Assembly (NCBI GenBank): GCA_035578905.1
Contig: JAQJVL010000104.1
Coordinates: 992,001-1,056,000, forward strand
DNA: 64,000 bases
Direction of reading: 5' to 3'
Source: Stictocephala bisonia
Lineage: Eukaryota; Arthropoda; Insecta; Hemiptera; Membracidae
In this document: positions 11,271 through 23,519 of the stretch, in pieces
How positions within the stretch are numbered: position 1 is the stretch's first letter
Layout: each line of letters opens with the position of its first letter
Position numbers and translations under genes: made by a program
Notes under the pieces: generated by a model
What the model saw: the letters and a program-made list of their open reading frames with translations, nothing else
Told to the model about the DNA's origin: nothing
Database searches by the model: none

Positions 11271-12339
11271 GTTGAGCCCGAAAAAGTCGAATCTAAAAAT
11301 CCACTCCACGTCTGTTCAACGTTTGTCAATTCATTCTCCTCGGCATTTTTGCAATTTTTGGATTTTCCGCTGACCTACGATGTTGTTAAAAAAGTTACGA
11401 GGATTGCTTGTAAACTAAATCATCTGATGAACGTAAGAGACTTTATTCCCTGGGATTTCCTTTTTACAACTCTTACAGAGATAAAATGAAAAGTTATACA
11501 GCGTCAAAATAGTTGTCAGTCTATAGGGAATGGACAGTTTTATTTTAGTGGATAGGGAGTAAACCGTATTCCAGATTTAAATTTAAAGTTTTTTTCATAG
11601 TGGGTTACAATGTAGAGTAAACAATCATGTGGTACATTGAGGACAGCTGTTTGTACTGCGATGAAGACAGAGATGTATTTATGGGAACGATTATATCGTC
11701 TCTCCATCAGTCATCTGTCAGTCAAGACGTGTCATGTAGAGTCTGTCTGCTAATCATGACGCATACGACTCTGTGTCATGTCCGACATTTGTCCGAGATA
11801 ATAAATGTATTGGCACGACACAATGTTTGAGGTTCTGACAAAATATTTGTTTTAAGTAAGACATTGCAGTTTGTTACATGTTGTGTTTCTGTTTCTACAC
11901 ACTTTGTAATACAGCGAGTTTCAAGGAATACAACCATGCAGACTTAAACCTACTGAACAAAAGTAATTATTTCAACTTTATGAAATCATGAAATTTATTT
12001 GAATATGTCTTAGAATATATTTAAATGTGTACCAATAAAAGTTTTCTGAAAATATCAAAACTTTATCAAGTGACTAATTAGTTTAAATTACACAGCAGGT
12101 ATTTAAATGTAGTTATGTCTTGCCCCGTTTTCCGAATGTCCACTTTATAGCATTTTAATAACAAACAAAACTACAATAACACGAATTTGGAATTTCAAAT
12201 TTGTTAGATTTTTAAAAAAATATTCAAGTATTTGCAATGAACAAATAATATTTTAGTGAAGACTAGCTGATTACGCAACGGGGAAAAGAGCAAATTCCCA
12301 ATTTGCAATTACTTAATTGCGACACCTCTCATGTCGTGT
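11271..12339. other. Non-coding stretch
   Basis: A few ORFs of 67-91 codons (for example 11214-11489 and 11627-11830) show no recognisable domain or conserved pattern. Near 12262-12300 a CTAGCTGATTACGCAACGGGG segment resembles transposon ends of the kind seen at 3537. Confidence 0.5.
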
Positions 12340-12513
12340 TAAATAGCGTCAGAAGGCGTCAGGTCTAGGCGCAGGTTCGAATCCTGCCCTTGATTAGACG
12401 TTTTTATCAGTAATATTCACCATGTACTGTACTGGTCCCCCCTAACTTTGACTGAAAATTTTCCTCGCACAGATCAATAGTCTATGAGTAAGGATAAAAA
12501 GGAGATCGGTCTT
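12340..12513 (+). mobile_element. tRNA-Leu-like SINE, 5'-truncated copy
   Basis: It retains AGGCGTCAGG, a B-box region (GGTTCGAATCC) and the SINE body with TTTTATCAGTAATATTCACC, TGTACTGTAC, CCTCGCACAGATCAAT and GGTCTTA. It is collinear with the full copy at 23302-23569 but lacks the A box. The body is diverged from the other copies, so this is the oldest-looking of the three. Confidence 0.85.
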
Positions 12514-14019
12514 ATAACTTAAAATTTATAAATTTAAATTGATTTAAAATCAGTGTTAGAAACCTGCATTTATTTATTTATGAAATTATGTATCGTAACT
12601 ATACATGTCATAAGGATTACAACAAGACCGATTAAGTAATGGACCTTTAGAAGCCAAGAAAATAATGTTTCCGGGAATTATTAAGAACTTTTTTCTTTAA
12701 ATGTTAAAATTCTAAAATTTATAAAACAAATAGAAAACATTCCCATAAACCAGGTGTTAAAATATAAATGTGATAAATTAACGGATTTTGGGTAATTATG
12801 GTGTAAATTTGATGTACAAAGAAAACAAACTAAAATTCCTGAACTTTTTTTGTTTCAACTAGAATAAAAATAACTAAAACTCGTAATAAAACTTTAAAAT
12901 GCACATTTTATAACGTACAATTAAACGAGAAAAACAATGGCACGATTAGACATTTCGTAGGCCTCTTAGTCCCTTAGAAGTAGTTCAAACTCGGCTAAGT
13001 TTAATATAATACTATTTTACACAAATACACATTATTTTAAGTAATAAATTGTATTTATTTAATACAGATCTTAGAAGTTGCATAGTAGCTTGTTGTAGAC
13101 TCAATATAAAAATATTGAAACCAGTAAATAAATCATCTTTAGAAATTAAAATAAAGTTTTAACATTAAATGAGTGTTTAGGTGAAACACAAAATCAAACT
13201 TATTTAAAACTGACCTTTTAATCATAAAAATACGAAAAAGTTGACAGTCAGGAACGCAGCAAGGGAATGATAAAAGTACAATTCTGGGGGAGTTGAATTA
13301 AGTGGTAAATTAAGTGTAACAGAGCCGGAAGGAGTGTTGTGTTAGGGGAAAGTTAGAAGGTAAAATATTTCAAGGCCTCCCTTCCCCCACCGGAACGACT
13401 CTTTCATTCATTTACCACCTTCACAGTGGCTTCAATGATCCACTTTCCATCTTGCTGTTGTTTTTAAATTGTTAGTAACAACTTCCACCCATTTCTACAG
13501 TTTCGTTCAATGAATAAGGTTTTTTTTAAATATTCATACTACAATCGTATTTTCAAAATCACGTTTGATGTATGAATTAATACAGATTTCTTTACACACG
13601 TTAATAATTAAATTATATGTTGATCCTTATTTTAACAATGTATTCATACTCAGAAATAACAAACAATTCAGAAAAACTAAATTCCAAAAATTGTTGTGGC
13701 TATCCTGCGTCATTCAATTGTTACAAGTAGGTATAGAGAGGCACCTTAGTATATTTGTATCACTAAACATACACTAAGTTAGGGAAAGGTTCCAGGTAAG
13801 GTAATACCTGGCTTGGGTTTCTACTATCGTAGGTCCACAGTAAAAACATGTCATTTGGCATTTAGTTATATCTCTCTTGAGAGAAGATTAACCCCTTAAA
13901 TTAATGTATATTTATGAAGTAGTCATCCCTCAAAATTACGTGAAATGAGTCCCTTTTCCCTTAAAAATAAATACAAAATAGTTTTCCCTTAACAATTTCC
14001 ACTTTAGCCATCATTAATC
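12514..14019. other. AT-rich stretch, nothing recognised
   Basis: An ORF of 70 codons at 13565-13777 has no recognisable feature. No tandem repeats seen. A purine-rich patch with GGAGTGTTGTGTTAGGGG lies near 13330. Confidence 0.55.
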
Positions 14020-14258
14020 TTTTTTTTTTTTATTTTTTAAAAAGGAGAGGCCGATCTCCTTATTACCCTTACTCTGCCCATTCCTCATAGACTCTTGATC
14101 AGTGCGAGGAAATTATTCACAAAAAGTAAGGGAGCGAACCAGTACAGTAGCAGTTGAATATTACTGACAAATATTCCACTCTAGGCCGGTTTCGAACCAG
14201 CGCTATCTCTAACCCAAGTTTAAAGTCCTGACGCCTAAGACCGCTCGGCCACCGGCTT
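14020..14258 (-). mobile_element. tRNA-Leu-like SINE, full-length copy
   Basis: Read on the minus strand: GAAGCCGGTGGCCGAGCGG (A box), a GGTTTCGAACC version of the B box (14189 region), the family body, and a tail of A residues (the T run at 14020-14040). The head has the length and box spacing of a tRNA-Leu with its long variable arm. RNA polymerase III would drive such an element from the internal boxes. Confidence 0.9.
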
Positions 14259-15639
14259 CCCTAACAGTTAAACTAACATTAAACAGTATATCTGTTCTTA
14301 CAATAATACATATTTTGAAAATTTTAAACAAAAAAGAAGCCTATATTTTAGCCACAACCTATGTAAGTAGACATGTAAAAAGGACAATTTCTTTATAATA
14401 TTATTTTACATTATTATGATATTTATGTACTTCCATTTATTGAAATGTACTTCCATGTTGAACCAAATGTTGTTGAACTATCCAGAGGAATTACTATTAA
14501 GAAATAACGATACTAACTCAAATAGTGCCAGTTAAAACATTGTGTTTATCAACTCAAACTATTAGTTAGAGATTAGTACTTAGCAATTAAATACTAAAGA
14601 AAAATGAAAATAGGCCTAATAAGGAAGAATAATTAAAATTAATGGCATAATTTAATGAGGTTGATCTATTATGTAACAAATTACATTTACATATTAAAAA
14701 GCAGTATTTTAATATCAACCGTAAAAATATTTAAACTAGTGCACTCTATAGGTCCCAAAACACTACTGAAAATATTTCGTTGATGTTATAAATATATGAA
14801 AGACTAAACAACCCTTTAAAAGTATGTCGAATAAATGTTTGATATTATTAGTAAACCAAAATACTTTCTTTTCCACAAAAAGTTTTCCTGTAATTAGAAC
14901 GAATATATAACATATATATATAGTTTTTTCAAATTCTCCTACAAATAAGGTACGGTGAAAAATCTTACTGATTGGTGTTTATTATAGCCGCCATATTCCT
15001 AATATCTAATGGCCTCTAATATTTGTTTACCAGCTCGTGCGTCATTTTTATTCCACGTTCTATTTTTTCCTGTAGGCGTAATACTGTCTTGACTAAAATT
15101 ATTTATCTGGAAGTGTTAAAAATTACGAAATCGACTGGATTTTTTTTAACTTTTTGAAAATTAGGTCTAGTTAAAAAAACCACAAAGTTTTATTATTACT
15201 TAAATACATTTACACATTTACGTGCTATAGGTATATTAGTGAAAAATTTAAAAATACAATGTTGCAAATGAGAATATTTTAATTTCATTTTATTACTATA
15301 TGGTGATAGCACACTGGCTCAGGAGTGGTCCTTAGCATGACCCAGTATAATTGGCCACATTTACATACTTTAATAACGTCCATTAGAATGACGCCCTTCG
15401 TCCATATTTAGTGCTTTTATTTACCGTCTCTCGGTTTCAGCTAAGACAATATTTTTATGTTACAAAACTGACAAATTAAAACTAATTTATAAGAATTCAT
15501 TGGGATAGTTTCGTTCCAAAAATTATGTCAATGCAATGTTACAGGGCTATATAATTATATTTTGGGATTGCCGGTTTAGTATCTCACAAAAATTGGATGT
15601 TAATACTAAAGTGCAACTATTATTTATAACTTCTTAATA
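14259..15639. other. AT-rich stretch, nothing recognised
   Basis: No ORF of note. A short near-duplication, GTACTTCCAT(T/G)TTG, occurs around 14429-14460. Otherwise featureless. Confidence 0.55.
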
Positions 15640-16612
15640 CTTCCGGTTGGCAGTGTTGTGTACCTAGTACTAATGTACCCTTAAGTCCTTATACGTCATT
15701 ATGTTTTGTACTAAGATTCAAGTAGTATTAATGAACCATTGCTACCGCCGCTTAGCTCTATTGTGTACTTAGTCCTGATGTACCCTTACGTTATTATACG
15801 TAATCGTGTTTTGTACTTAGGCTTAACTAGTATTTATCAGCCCTCGTTACTGCTACTTAGCTCTATTGTCTAATTTGTACTAATGTACCCGTATGTCCTT
15901 ATACGTCTTCGTGTTTTGTACTAGGGTTTAACTGGTATTTATGAATCCTTGTTACTGATACGTAGCTCTATTTTATACCTTGTACTGATGTACCCTTACG
16001 TTCTTATACGTCATCGTGTTTTGTACTAACGTTTAACTGGTATTTATGAACCCTTGTTACTGCTACGTAGCTCTATTTTATACCTTGTACTGATGTACCC
16101 ATTATGTCCTTATACGTCTTCGTGTTTTGTACTAGGGTTTAACTGGTATTTATGAACCCTTGTTACTGCTACGTAGCTCTATTTTATACCTTGTACTGAT
16201 GTACCCATTATGTCCTTATACGTCTTCGTGTTTTGTACTAGGGTTTAACTGGTATTTATGAACCCTTGTTACTGCTACGTAGCTCTATTTTATACCTTGT
16301 ACTGATGTACCCATTATGTCCTTATACGTCATCGTGTTTTGTACTAACATTTAACTGATATTTATGAACCCTTGCTACTGCTACTTAGCTCTATTGTATA
16401 CTTTGTACTGATGTACCCATATGTCCTTATACGTCATCGTGTTTTGTACTAAGGTTTAACTGGTATTTATGAACCCTTGTTACTTCTACTTAGCTCTATT
16501 GTATACCTTGTACTGATGTACCCGTATGTCCTTATACGTCATCGTGTTTTGTACTAAGGTTTAACTGATATTTATGAACCCTTGTTACTGCTACATAGCT
16601 CTATTGCACTAG
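15640..16612. repeat. 105-bp minisatellite, about 9 copies
   Basis: The landmark CGTGTTTTGTACT falls at 15805, 15910, 16015, 16121, 16227, 16333, 16438 and 16543, a period of 105-106 bp. Each unit holds TTTAACTGGTATTTATGAAC, TAGCTCTATT, TTGTACTGATGTACCC and CTTATACGTC. The outer copies are more diverged than the central ones, the usual pattern for an array homogenised in its middle. Confidence 0.95.
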
Positions 16613-17059
16613 TGTGTTCTTATATTCTTACATCTTCTTGCTTTCTAATAAGGTTCAGCTTTTATATATCAATCCTGTTTTACAAGTAATTGTTTTATAT
16701 TCAATATCAAATATTAGAGATATATATAGAAATGTAAATCTGATTGCACTATTTATATTGTAATTCATTAACGGTTGTTTATAAATTATTTTTAACCCAA
16801 TATTCATATCAGATTCATGTTGTATCTAGAGTTGTACTGAGGTCATTTATACTCATATACGTGTAATGTTATGGACAAGTGTGAAGCGACGTTAAAACCG
16901 TTCCATGGAGACCCAGATACTATCTCGACGGACATTGACACTGTGAAAACACTAAACAACTTCTCCCCCACCCCACCCCTTCCTACATAGGTCGCAACTG
17001 TTTAGAAATATTTTCACTGCACATAAAAGTCAATAAGTCAGTTATAGACGTCACCAGAC
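16613..17059. other. Non-coding, AT-rich then GC-rich
   Basis: AT-rich to about 16860, then more balanced sequence including a CCCCCACCCCACCCC tract at 16966-16980 that leads into the CpG-rich segment. Confidence 0.5.
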
Positions 17060-17640
17060 ACATTGATGTCTGACCGGGGGGGATTTTGTAAATTTATATT
17101 TTTTTGCGCAATAATTGGAGGAAATGTGATGGCCGGCTGCGGCCGACCTAATACAATTTGCCAAGTGACATGGTACAAGGCATACTCACACAACAGACCG
17201 AATCAATACTGGCAATATCGCGATCTGGCGGGGGGGAAATATTCAAACATTTCTAAAAAGATTGTACACGGACAATCCCCCTCAACCGCACACACCGGTC
17301 ACGGAATAAAGAGGAAAATAGATAGCCCCGTCTGTACGGGGGGAGGCACTACATCAGAGGGTGGAAAACGAGGGGAGAAAAGAGTGAATAAAAAATCGCA
17401 ATGGACTTTGAATTATGCATCGGATCCGCTGAATGTTATGGACTGGTCAGAGCTTGGGTGACCCACCACCGACCGCGCCACTGTCGGTGCTTGCTGCTAC
17501 TGTTGATTCTTCCCGCGTGGATTAGCTCGAGAACTTATTTCCGGTTCCGTATTCGCCCTCTGGGAGAGATTACTGGCCAGTGGTCATTCATATTTATGAC
17601 TGACACCCTCTTATCATCTCCCGCCTCGCCTTAAATGTTC
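17060..17640. promoter_or_regulatory. CpG-rich segment with ORF of unknown nature
   Basis: This half-kilobase stands out from its surroundings by GC content and frequent CpG (GGCCGGCTGCGGCCGACC, ATCGCGATCTGGCGGGG). A 132-codon plus-strand frame (17063-17461) starts MMSDRGGFCK and contains a 13-residue hydrophobic stretch near its start, but shows no domain I know, and the composition alone could keep it open. Candidate explanations are conserved regulatory DNA, an untranslated exon or a small gene. The end (17505-17635) shares a repeat with 4113-4225. Confidence 0.35.
17505..17635 (+). repeat. Diverged repeat, copy 2 of a pair with 4113-4225
   Basis: Shares TTAGCTCG, TTCGC, CTGGGAGAGATTACTGG, a TATTTATGAC block and ATCATCTC, in order, with the copy near 4.1 kb. 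Confidence 0.5.
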
Positions 17641-17884
17641 GTTCCGTCCATACTCAGCCTTCGAGGAAAATAAGTGAACATGTCTGTTTGGGACTGAGAA
17701 TAAACAACACAATACAATTTGCAATGAAAATAAAGGAATAATTATTTAAAGAATAGTCTCTTATAATAATTCTGCCAGCACCCAATTTCACTTTAGTTAG
17801 AATTTTATTTGTTAAATGAGTTTTAAATTACATTATAGAAATTTTGGACGGTTTACTACCCAAAAACATATGTACTTATTTATG

Positions 17885-18345
17885 AAGGGTGATTTTTTTT
17901 AAGTGTGCTACAGTGATATTTTAAACCTGCAGAGATACAACAAACTTTAAGTGGGAAACTTCACCTACTTTTTCCTCATTAATAAAAAATATACGTTTTG
18001 TGATTTTCAAAAAAGTAAAACTTAATTTTTATTTATGGAACACAATGTATTCAATAATTTTTCTTGTAGAAAATTTAATTAAAATTTTTTTAATTCTTAG
18101 AATTTTTCCGTAGTATTATGCGTTTCTAATCTATGGACACTCATATAGTTAAAAATGGCAAATTTTGGTATTGAAAAATTAATAAAACGACCATATTTTA
18201 TTCTGTTATATAAGGACGCAGGCTTAAATTCATACATTAAAGTTTTCATAAAGGTTGACTATATTAGGAAAATAAATGCTTAAAACTTTTTTGTTTCTTC
18301 CTCAAGGTAGTTTCAAAATTATATTTAAATATTTTTTTTATGATA
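17885..18345 (+). repeat. Left arm of the 17.9-19.6 kb foldback
   Basis: Pairs with 19065-19610 in inverted orientation. Outer edge near GGGTGATTTTTTTTAAGT; inner edge fades into AT-rich sequence. Confidence 0.7.
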
Positions 18346-18604
18346 AAATATCATTTTATATAACACAAGTAAATTATTATGTTAGGCATTTAACCACAAC
18401 AAATTATATAATTTATAAGCCCTTGCTCCAGAAATAAACACTTCATTATGGAAATGAAATGTGTGAAGAAAACAGTATAATTATGGTCAGTGAGCTGTTC
18501 ATACAGTATAAATATACGCTGTTGCATTTTTGACAAACTTATATTTATTGCAATTGCCCTAACCTACAATTATGGTACAAAAATGGTAATGACTAACTAA
18601 TAAA

Positions 18605-18892
18605 TGATTTATTTATTTATTTATTCATAAGACGCCGATCGTCAAGATATGGGCGAATATGGATTTCGAATGAGTGTGATGAGTGTAGATGATTGTGTGT
18701 AGTCATTGTTACAAACTAAGGCCGACTATTCCTTAGAAAGTGTCATTAATTAATAGTCCAATGACAAAGGAACAGCCGGTGATTATCAGCTGATCCCTTT
18801 CAAAATGTATTATGACTCTGATTGGGATCGAACTGACAACCTTTAGCACATGAAGCTGGGATTGAACCAACTACGCTACCGACCAGTTTAAA
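18605..18892 (-). mobile_element. tRNA-derived SINE, second family, copy 1
   Basis: On the minus strand it begins CTGGTCGGTAGCGTAGTTGG (A-box-like) followed by CAGTTCGATCCC (B box), then a roughly 200-bp body, ending in an (ATAA)n-type tail at 18605-18630. It is about 95% identical by eye to 49998-50272. The head is shorter than in the Leu-like family, so a different tRNA founded it. It lies in the loop of a foldback. Confidence 0.85.
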
Positions 18893-19064
18893 CACTAAGA
18901 AAACATAACTAACTAAATAATAATATTAATAACTGGTACTCAATACTGCTAAAAAAACTCAACTTTTGTGAGGTACCGAGCTGCTATTACATACCTTACA
19001 ATAAATTACTTATGGCGTATAAAGTGCTAATGAATCATAAAAATATATACATAACTGTGAAACT

Positions 19065-19610
19065 ACGATGAAAAAAGTAATAAACATTAAAAAAATTAGT
19101 AGTATAAACTGGGTTATTAAAAATAGGTTTGAGCTAATTTTATTTATTCTGTATAAAATATTCAACCATTATGATAACCAAAATGTATGAATTTAAGCCT
19201 GCATCCTAATATTACTGAATAAAACATGGTTGTTTTATAAATTTTGCAATACCAAAAGTTGCAATTTTTAACTATTTGAGTGTTTATAGACTAGAAACGG
19301 CTAATACTACAGAAAAAAGTATTTTATTTTTATTCTAAAAGAATAAAAACTTTTATTTTAAAGAATAAAAAACTTTTATTCTAAAAGAAAAAGTAATAAA
19401 AGAAATGTTTATTTACTTTTTCTTTTAGAAATAGTCATTAAATACTTAGTGTTCCATAAATAAAAGTTACGGATTTTTAATTTTTTTTTTTGCTAATTGC
19501 ATATTTTCAGTAATGAGTAAAAAGTAGGTGAGGTTCCACATATACAATTTTGTATCTCTGAATGTTTATACGATCCCAACGGGGGTAAACTTACAACAAT
19601 CACGCTGTAT
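19065..19610 (-). repeat. Right arm of the 17.9-19.6 kb foldback
   Basis: Inverted partner of 17885-18345. It is longer because of an AT-rich insertion around 19320-19430 that itself forms a hairpin. Confidence 0.7.
19379..19430. repeat. Perfect 18-bp hairpin inside the foldback arm
   Basis: TTCTAAAAGAAAAAGTAA (19379-19396) is exactly complementary to 19413-19430, with a 16-base spacer. Low-complexity copies of TTCTAAAAGAATAAAAAC lie just upstream, so slippage probably made it. Confidence 0.8.
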
Positions 19611-19880
19611 ATACACAGGAATATATTTACTTTCACACTACAAGCCTAAGTTAATTACTGTATGCAGTGTATACTTATAAGTGACCTGCCCACGCAGATT
19701 TAACAATACAGTAGCCAAACTAGCTAAACATGATTATTGCAAATAAAAACAAGGATAGTAATCAAATTACATTTAAATATTTAAATAAATTATTAAAATC
19801 AGAATACTCTTAAAGTTTTATATTGCCAGTAGTAATAAAAATATGACATTTAGCAATCTTCAAACATTTAATTAACAAAT

Positions 19881-20272
19881 TAGATGTCGATCTCATAAGA
19901 TCACTATCAGTTGTAGAACATTTATAAAATAGATGTCGATCTCATAAGATCACTATCAGTTGTAGAACATTTATAAAATAGATGTCGATCTCATAAGATC
20001 ACTATCAGTTGTAGAACATTTATAAAATAGATGTCGATCTCATAAGATCACTATCAGTTGTAGACCATTTATAAAATAGATGTCGATCTCATAAGATCAC
20101 TATCAGTTGTAGAACATTTATAAAATAGATGTCGATCTCATAAGATCACTATCAGTTGTAGAACATTTATAAAATAGATTTCGATCTCATAAGAGCACTA
20201 TCAGTTGTAGAACATTTATAAAATAGATGTCGATCTCATAAGATCACTATCAGTTGTAGAACATTTATGAAA
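19881..20272. repeat. 49-bp minisatellite, 8 copies
   Basis: TAGATGTCGATCTCATAAGA recurs every 49 bp from 19881, followed by TCACTATCAGTTGTAGAACA and a TTTATAAAA link. Copies are nearly identical; one unit has GATTTCGATC and AAGAGCAC. Each unit contains a short dyad, GATCT-CATA-AGATC. The array begins about 270 bp right of the preceding foldback. Confidence 0.97.
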
Positions 20273-21836
20273 TCTTGATTGTAGAAAAAATACTTCGATA
20301 CCTAACAATGTCTGAAACTATAAACAAAACGCTCCTTACAAAAAACATCACGTATAGTTAGTATAAATTAGATATTAACAATATAAGTCAGCTTTTTAAA
20401 TCATATTCTAATTTTTCTTTAAACCCATGGATATATATTGAAAACTTAGATACTGCCTTATTTCTAACTAATTGTTGTCATCTCGCTGATGGTTGTAGTT
20501 TGTTGGATGTTAATGATTCAGACTAGTCTCATGTTAAAGTCATCAATATGCGCCTTCTCATCAGAGAGTCTCATCTCAGCCAGAACATATTGTAGAATCA
20601 TGAGAGTGGTTAACAAATTTAAAGTTTACATTATTTAAAAATCGATTATATTTTAAATAATGCACGCTCTACATTTGTTCGAGTCATGATACTCCCTTTC
20701 AATCATTATTCAACACATACACTATTATTTATATTTTTACACCTTTCTAATTCTCTTAAGTTTCATTCTGACTATGAAACATTTAAAAACGTTTTTTACA
20801 GTATTTTCTTTTACAACTAGGAAGGTGGTTTTTTCTAAATTTTTGGAATCTCTGAATTAGAGTGTATTTATCAAACATTGTTTTGGTGGCTTTTAGTAGC
20901 AAATAAATTTCCAAAAAGTTGGCTTTACGCAATATTGTTGTACCTTATAAAACATTGATTGTTTCAAACCATTCTTTAAATTAGAACGCATGTTTGGTAA
21001 ATCATTACACAAATTGAAAAGAAATATTGGTGGTGTAAGAATGATTCCCTGTCGGAACTCGTAGTTACGGTACTCAGTATTCCCCCAATCGACCAAACAA
21101 AAAAGGATTTTTCTGACATCTACGGTTAATTTTGGCTAATTACACAATATTTGTAGTTTGTAGACAAAATATTTATTTGTTTGCTTAAAGCTATTAAGTA
21201 AATTGATATTCAATTTATTTAGTATAGAATAATATTTAATATTTAACCAGTCAAAATATTCATTTTGTTGTAACTCGATATGAAATAGTTATTCCATTGT
21301 TAAGGTTTTGACAACTGGAGGCTTTTAAAGGTATTATTTTTTAGACAAGTATTTTATAGATAGATAGTTACCAACATACCCGTATCTTTGATATAGTCAA
21401 AAGTGAACATAGAGTTTTGAAGCAAGAACATTGTTTTCGGACATCAACCACCCATAAAGGGAGGCTCAATATTCTTCTAAGTGACACATAATGGTAATGA
21501 AACTACTTAAGGGTCCTAAGCTAAATGCTAACCTTTACAATACTAACTCACTAGTTCCCAATCATTAGTATATTAACTACTGCATTGACCATTTTCTATC
21601 TACCGGGATCTGTAACTAACTCGTCTACTGTTTTTCTAAATGGATGAGACCTCTGATGCTTTAAATTGAATCACTGATTTAATTGTGAAATTAAAAAATA
21701 TATATGTTGAAAAATAAAGAGTGTAGAATTTGGTCTTTGGGTTATTGTAATCTTAGCTTTTTAATATCTCTGTGCAAATAATTTTAAGTGCTTTATTTAA
21801 AGTTTACACAAGAAAAATAATAATAAATATAAAAGC
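20273..21836. other. AT-rich stretch, nothing recognised
   Basis: A 67-codon minus-strand frame at 20893-21096 has no features. No repeats or transposon ends recognised. Confidence 0.55.
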
Positions 21837-22412
21837 AAACCCCATTGACCGACTGACTAATGACAGTTTCTCAAACCCCATTGACCGACTGACTAATCAC
21901 AGTTTCTCAAACCCCATTGACTGACTGACTAATCACAGTTTCTCAAACCCCATTGACTGACTGACTAATGACAGTTTCTCAAACCCCATTGACCGACTGA
22001 CTAATGACAGTTTCTCAAACCCCATTGACCGACTGATTAATGACAGTTTCTCAAACCCCATTGACCGACTGACTAATGACAGTTTCTCAAACCCCATTGA
22101 CCGACTGACTAATGACAGTTTCTCAAACCCCATTGACCGACTGACTAATCACAGTTTCTCAAACCCCATTGACCGACTGACTAATCACAGCTTCTCAAAC
22201 CCCATTGACCGACTGACTAATCACAGTTTCTCAAACCCCATTGACCGACTAATGACAGTTTCTCAAACCCCATTGACCGACTGACTAATGACAGTTTCTC
22301 AAACCCCATTGACCGACTGACTAATCACAGTTTCTCAAACCCCATTGACCGACTGACTAATGACAGTTTCTCAAACCCCATTGACCGACTGACTAATGAC
22401 AGTTTCTCAAAC
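21837..22412. repeat. 36-bp minisatellite, about 16 copies
   Basis: Units read AAACCCCATTGACCGACTGA followed by CTAATGACAGTTTCTC. Variants are GAC/CAC before AGTTT, ACTGACTGACT for ACCGACTGACT, and one copy lacking CTGA near 22248. Because 36 is a multiple of three, the minus strand keeps a 12-residue repeating frame open (GFEKLSLVSRSM); there is no evidence that it is translated. Confidence 0.97.
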
Positions 22413-23301
22413 ATATAAGGCTTTGATCCATGAAAATAGGCAAAAATATTCTTTATAGGCTCTATATGGGTAAAAAGGGTGTGAAAATATTTTGTTCTCT
22501 CGATAAGCTAAAATGAGGTTGATAATAAATATTCTGACACCGGCCAATCAGAGCCGTATTATCATTCCCCATAAAATGAGAGAGCTTAAGAAGGTTCACA
22601 ATGACATAAGACTTTTTTTTAACAATATAACCACGCACTGTAAAGAAAAATAGCAGAATTTTTACAATAATTTGTTGTTGCTTGAGTAAATATGACCTCT
22701 TTTGCCTTGGTACTATTGAAAATAAAAGTTTGAAACTAAAATAACTGAACCCGATTATGGTTTCAACAAAAACCTAACTGGTAGTCCATTTAATACAAAC
22801 TGGAGTGTGCTAAATAAAAACATTCAAATTGAATTTTAAATTAAAAAAAAAAAAATAAATGTTTGAATATAAATTACGAAAGATTTTTTAGTAAAGAAGA
22901 TTTTAAAGAATGTATTATGTATGAAACGTTTATACTAAGGTGAGTGTCTTGTGCACCCTTATGAAATTCAATACATTTGAGACACCATAGACAGACTGTG
23001 CATTCTCATGAAACGGTTGGTTACTCCAAATTCTCTATGGGGTCAACATCACCTAGTGGTATTTATGTAGATTGATACTTATGCCTAACAATGAATTTAG
23101 TATAGAATTACCTACATTGTAAATACTTTATTTTTCTGTATTTATTTATCGAGTGTACTAAATAAAAACGTCAAAGTTTACTTTTTAAGGTTACACTTGC
23201 ATTGAAATTAAGACTCCCTATACTAGTAACAACTTTAATGGAACCCGTTGTACTTGAGGGTTCGATGATAATTATATATTTTTGAATATATATTTTTGAA
23301 T
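22413..23301. other. AT-rich stretch with one short direct duplication
   Basis: GAGTGT(G/A)CTAAATAAAAAC occurs at 22803 and again at 23153. A CCGGCCAATCAGAGCCG patch sits near 22542. No ORF of note. Confidence 0.5.
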
Positions 23302-23519
23302 GGGCGAGCCGGTGGCCGAGTGGTCTAAGGCGTCAGGACTTTGGGCTTGGGTTAGAGATAGCGCTGGTTCGAATCCGGCCTAGACTGAAAGATTTTATCA
23401 GTAATATTCACCTTGTACTGTACAGGTTCGCCCCCTTACTCTGACTGAATAAGTTCCTCGCACAGATCAATGGTCTATGAGGAATGGTCAGAGTAGGGTT
23501 AAGGAGGAGTTGGCCTCTC

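Larger units (their letters stand above)
17885..19610. mobile_element. Foldback element with long diverged inverted repeats and a SINE in its loop
   Basis: The reverse complement of 19065-19610 aligns with 17885-18345. Shared blocks in order: CAGAGATACAA, TTCACCTACTTTTT (CTCACCT in the other arm), TTATTTATGGAACAC, GTAGTATTA, AGTTAAAAATGGCAA, then CGCAGGCTTAAATTCATACA and GGTTGACTAT. The arms have many substitutions and indels, so the structure is old. The loop (18346-19064) carries a SINE on the minus strand. No transposase ORF, so this is a non-autonomous foldback or long-TIR MITE; the parent family is unknown and no target duplication was found. Confidence 0.75.

Noticed and set aside
18830..18892. 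tRNA gene on the minus strand
   Set aside because: Head of a SINE: the same sequence with the same 3' body is found at 50272-49998.
21837..22412. CRISPR-like regular repeats
   Set aside because: The 36-bp copies are directly adjacent with no spacers, and the context is eukaryotic. The same holds for the other arrays.
23302..23400. tRNA-Leu gene
   Set aside because: A and B boxes are present, but the sequence continues into a SINE body with a poly(A) tail, and two further copies share that body.
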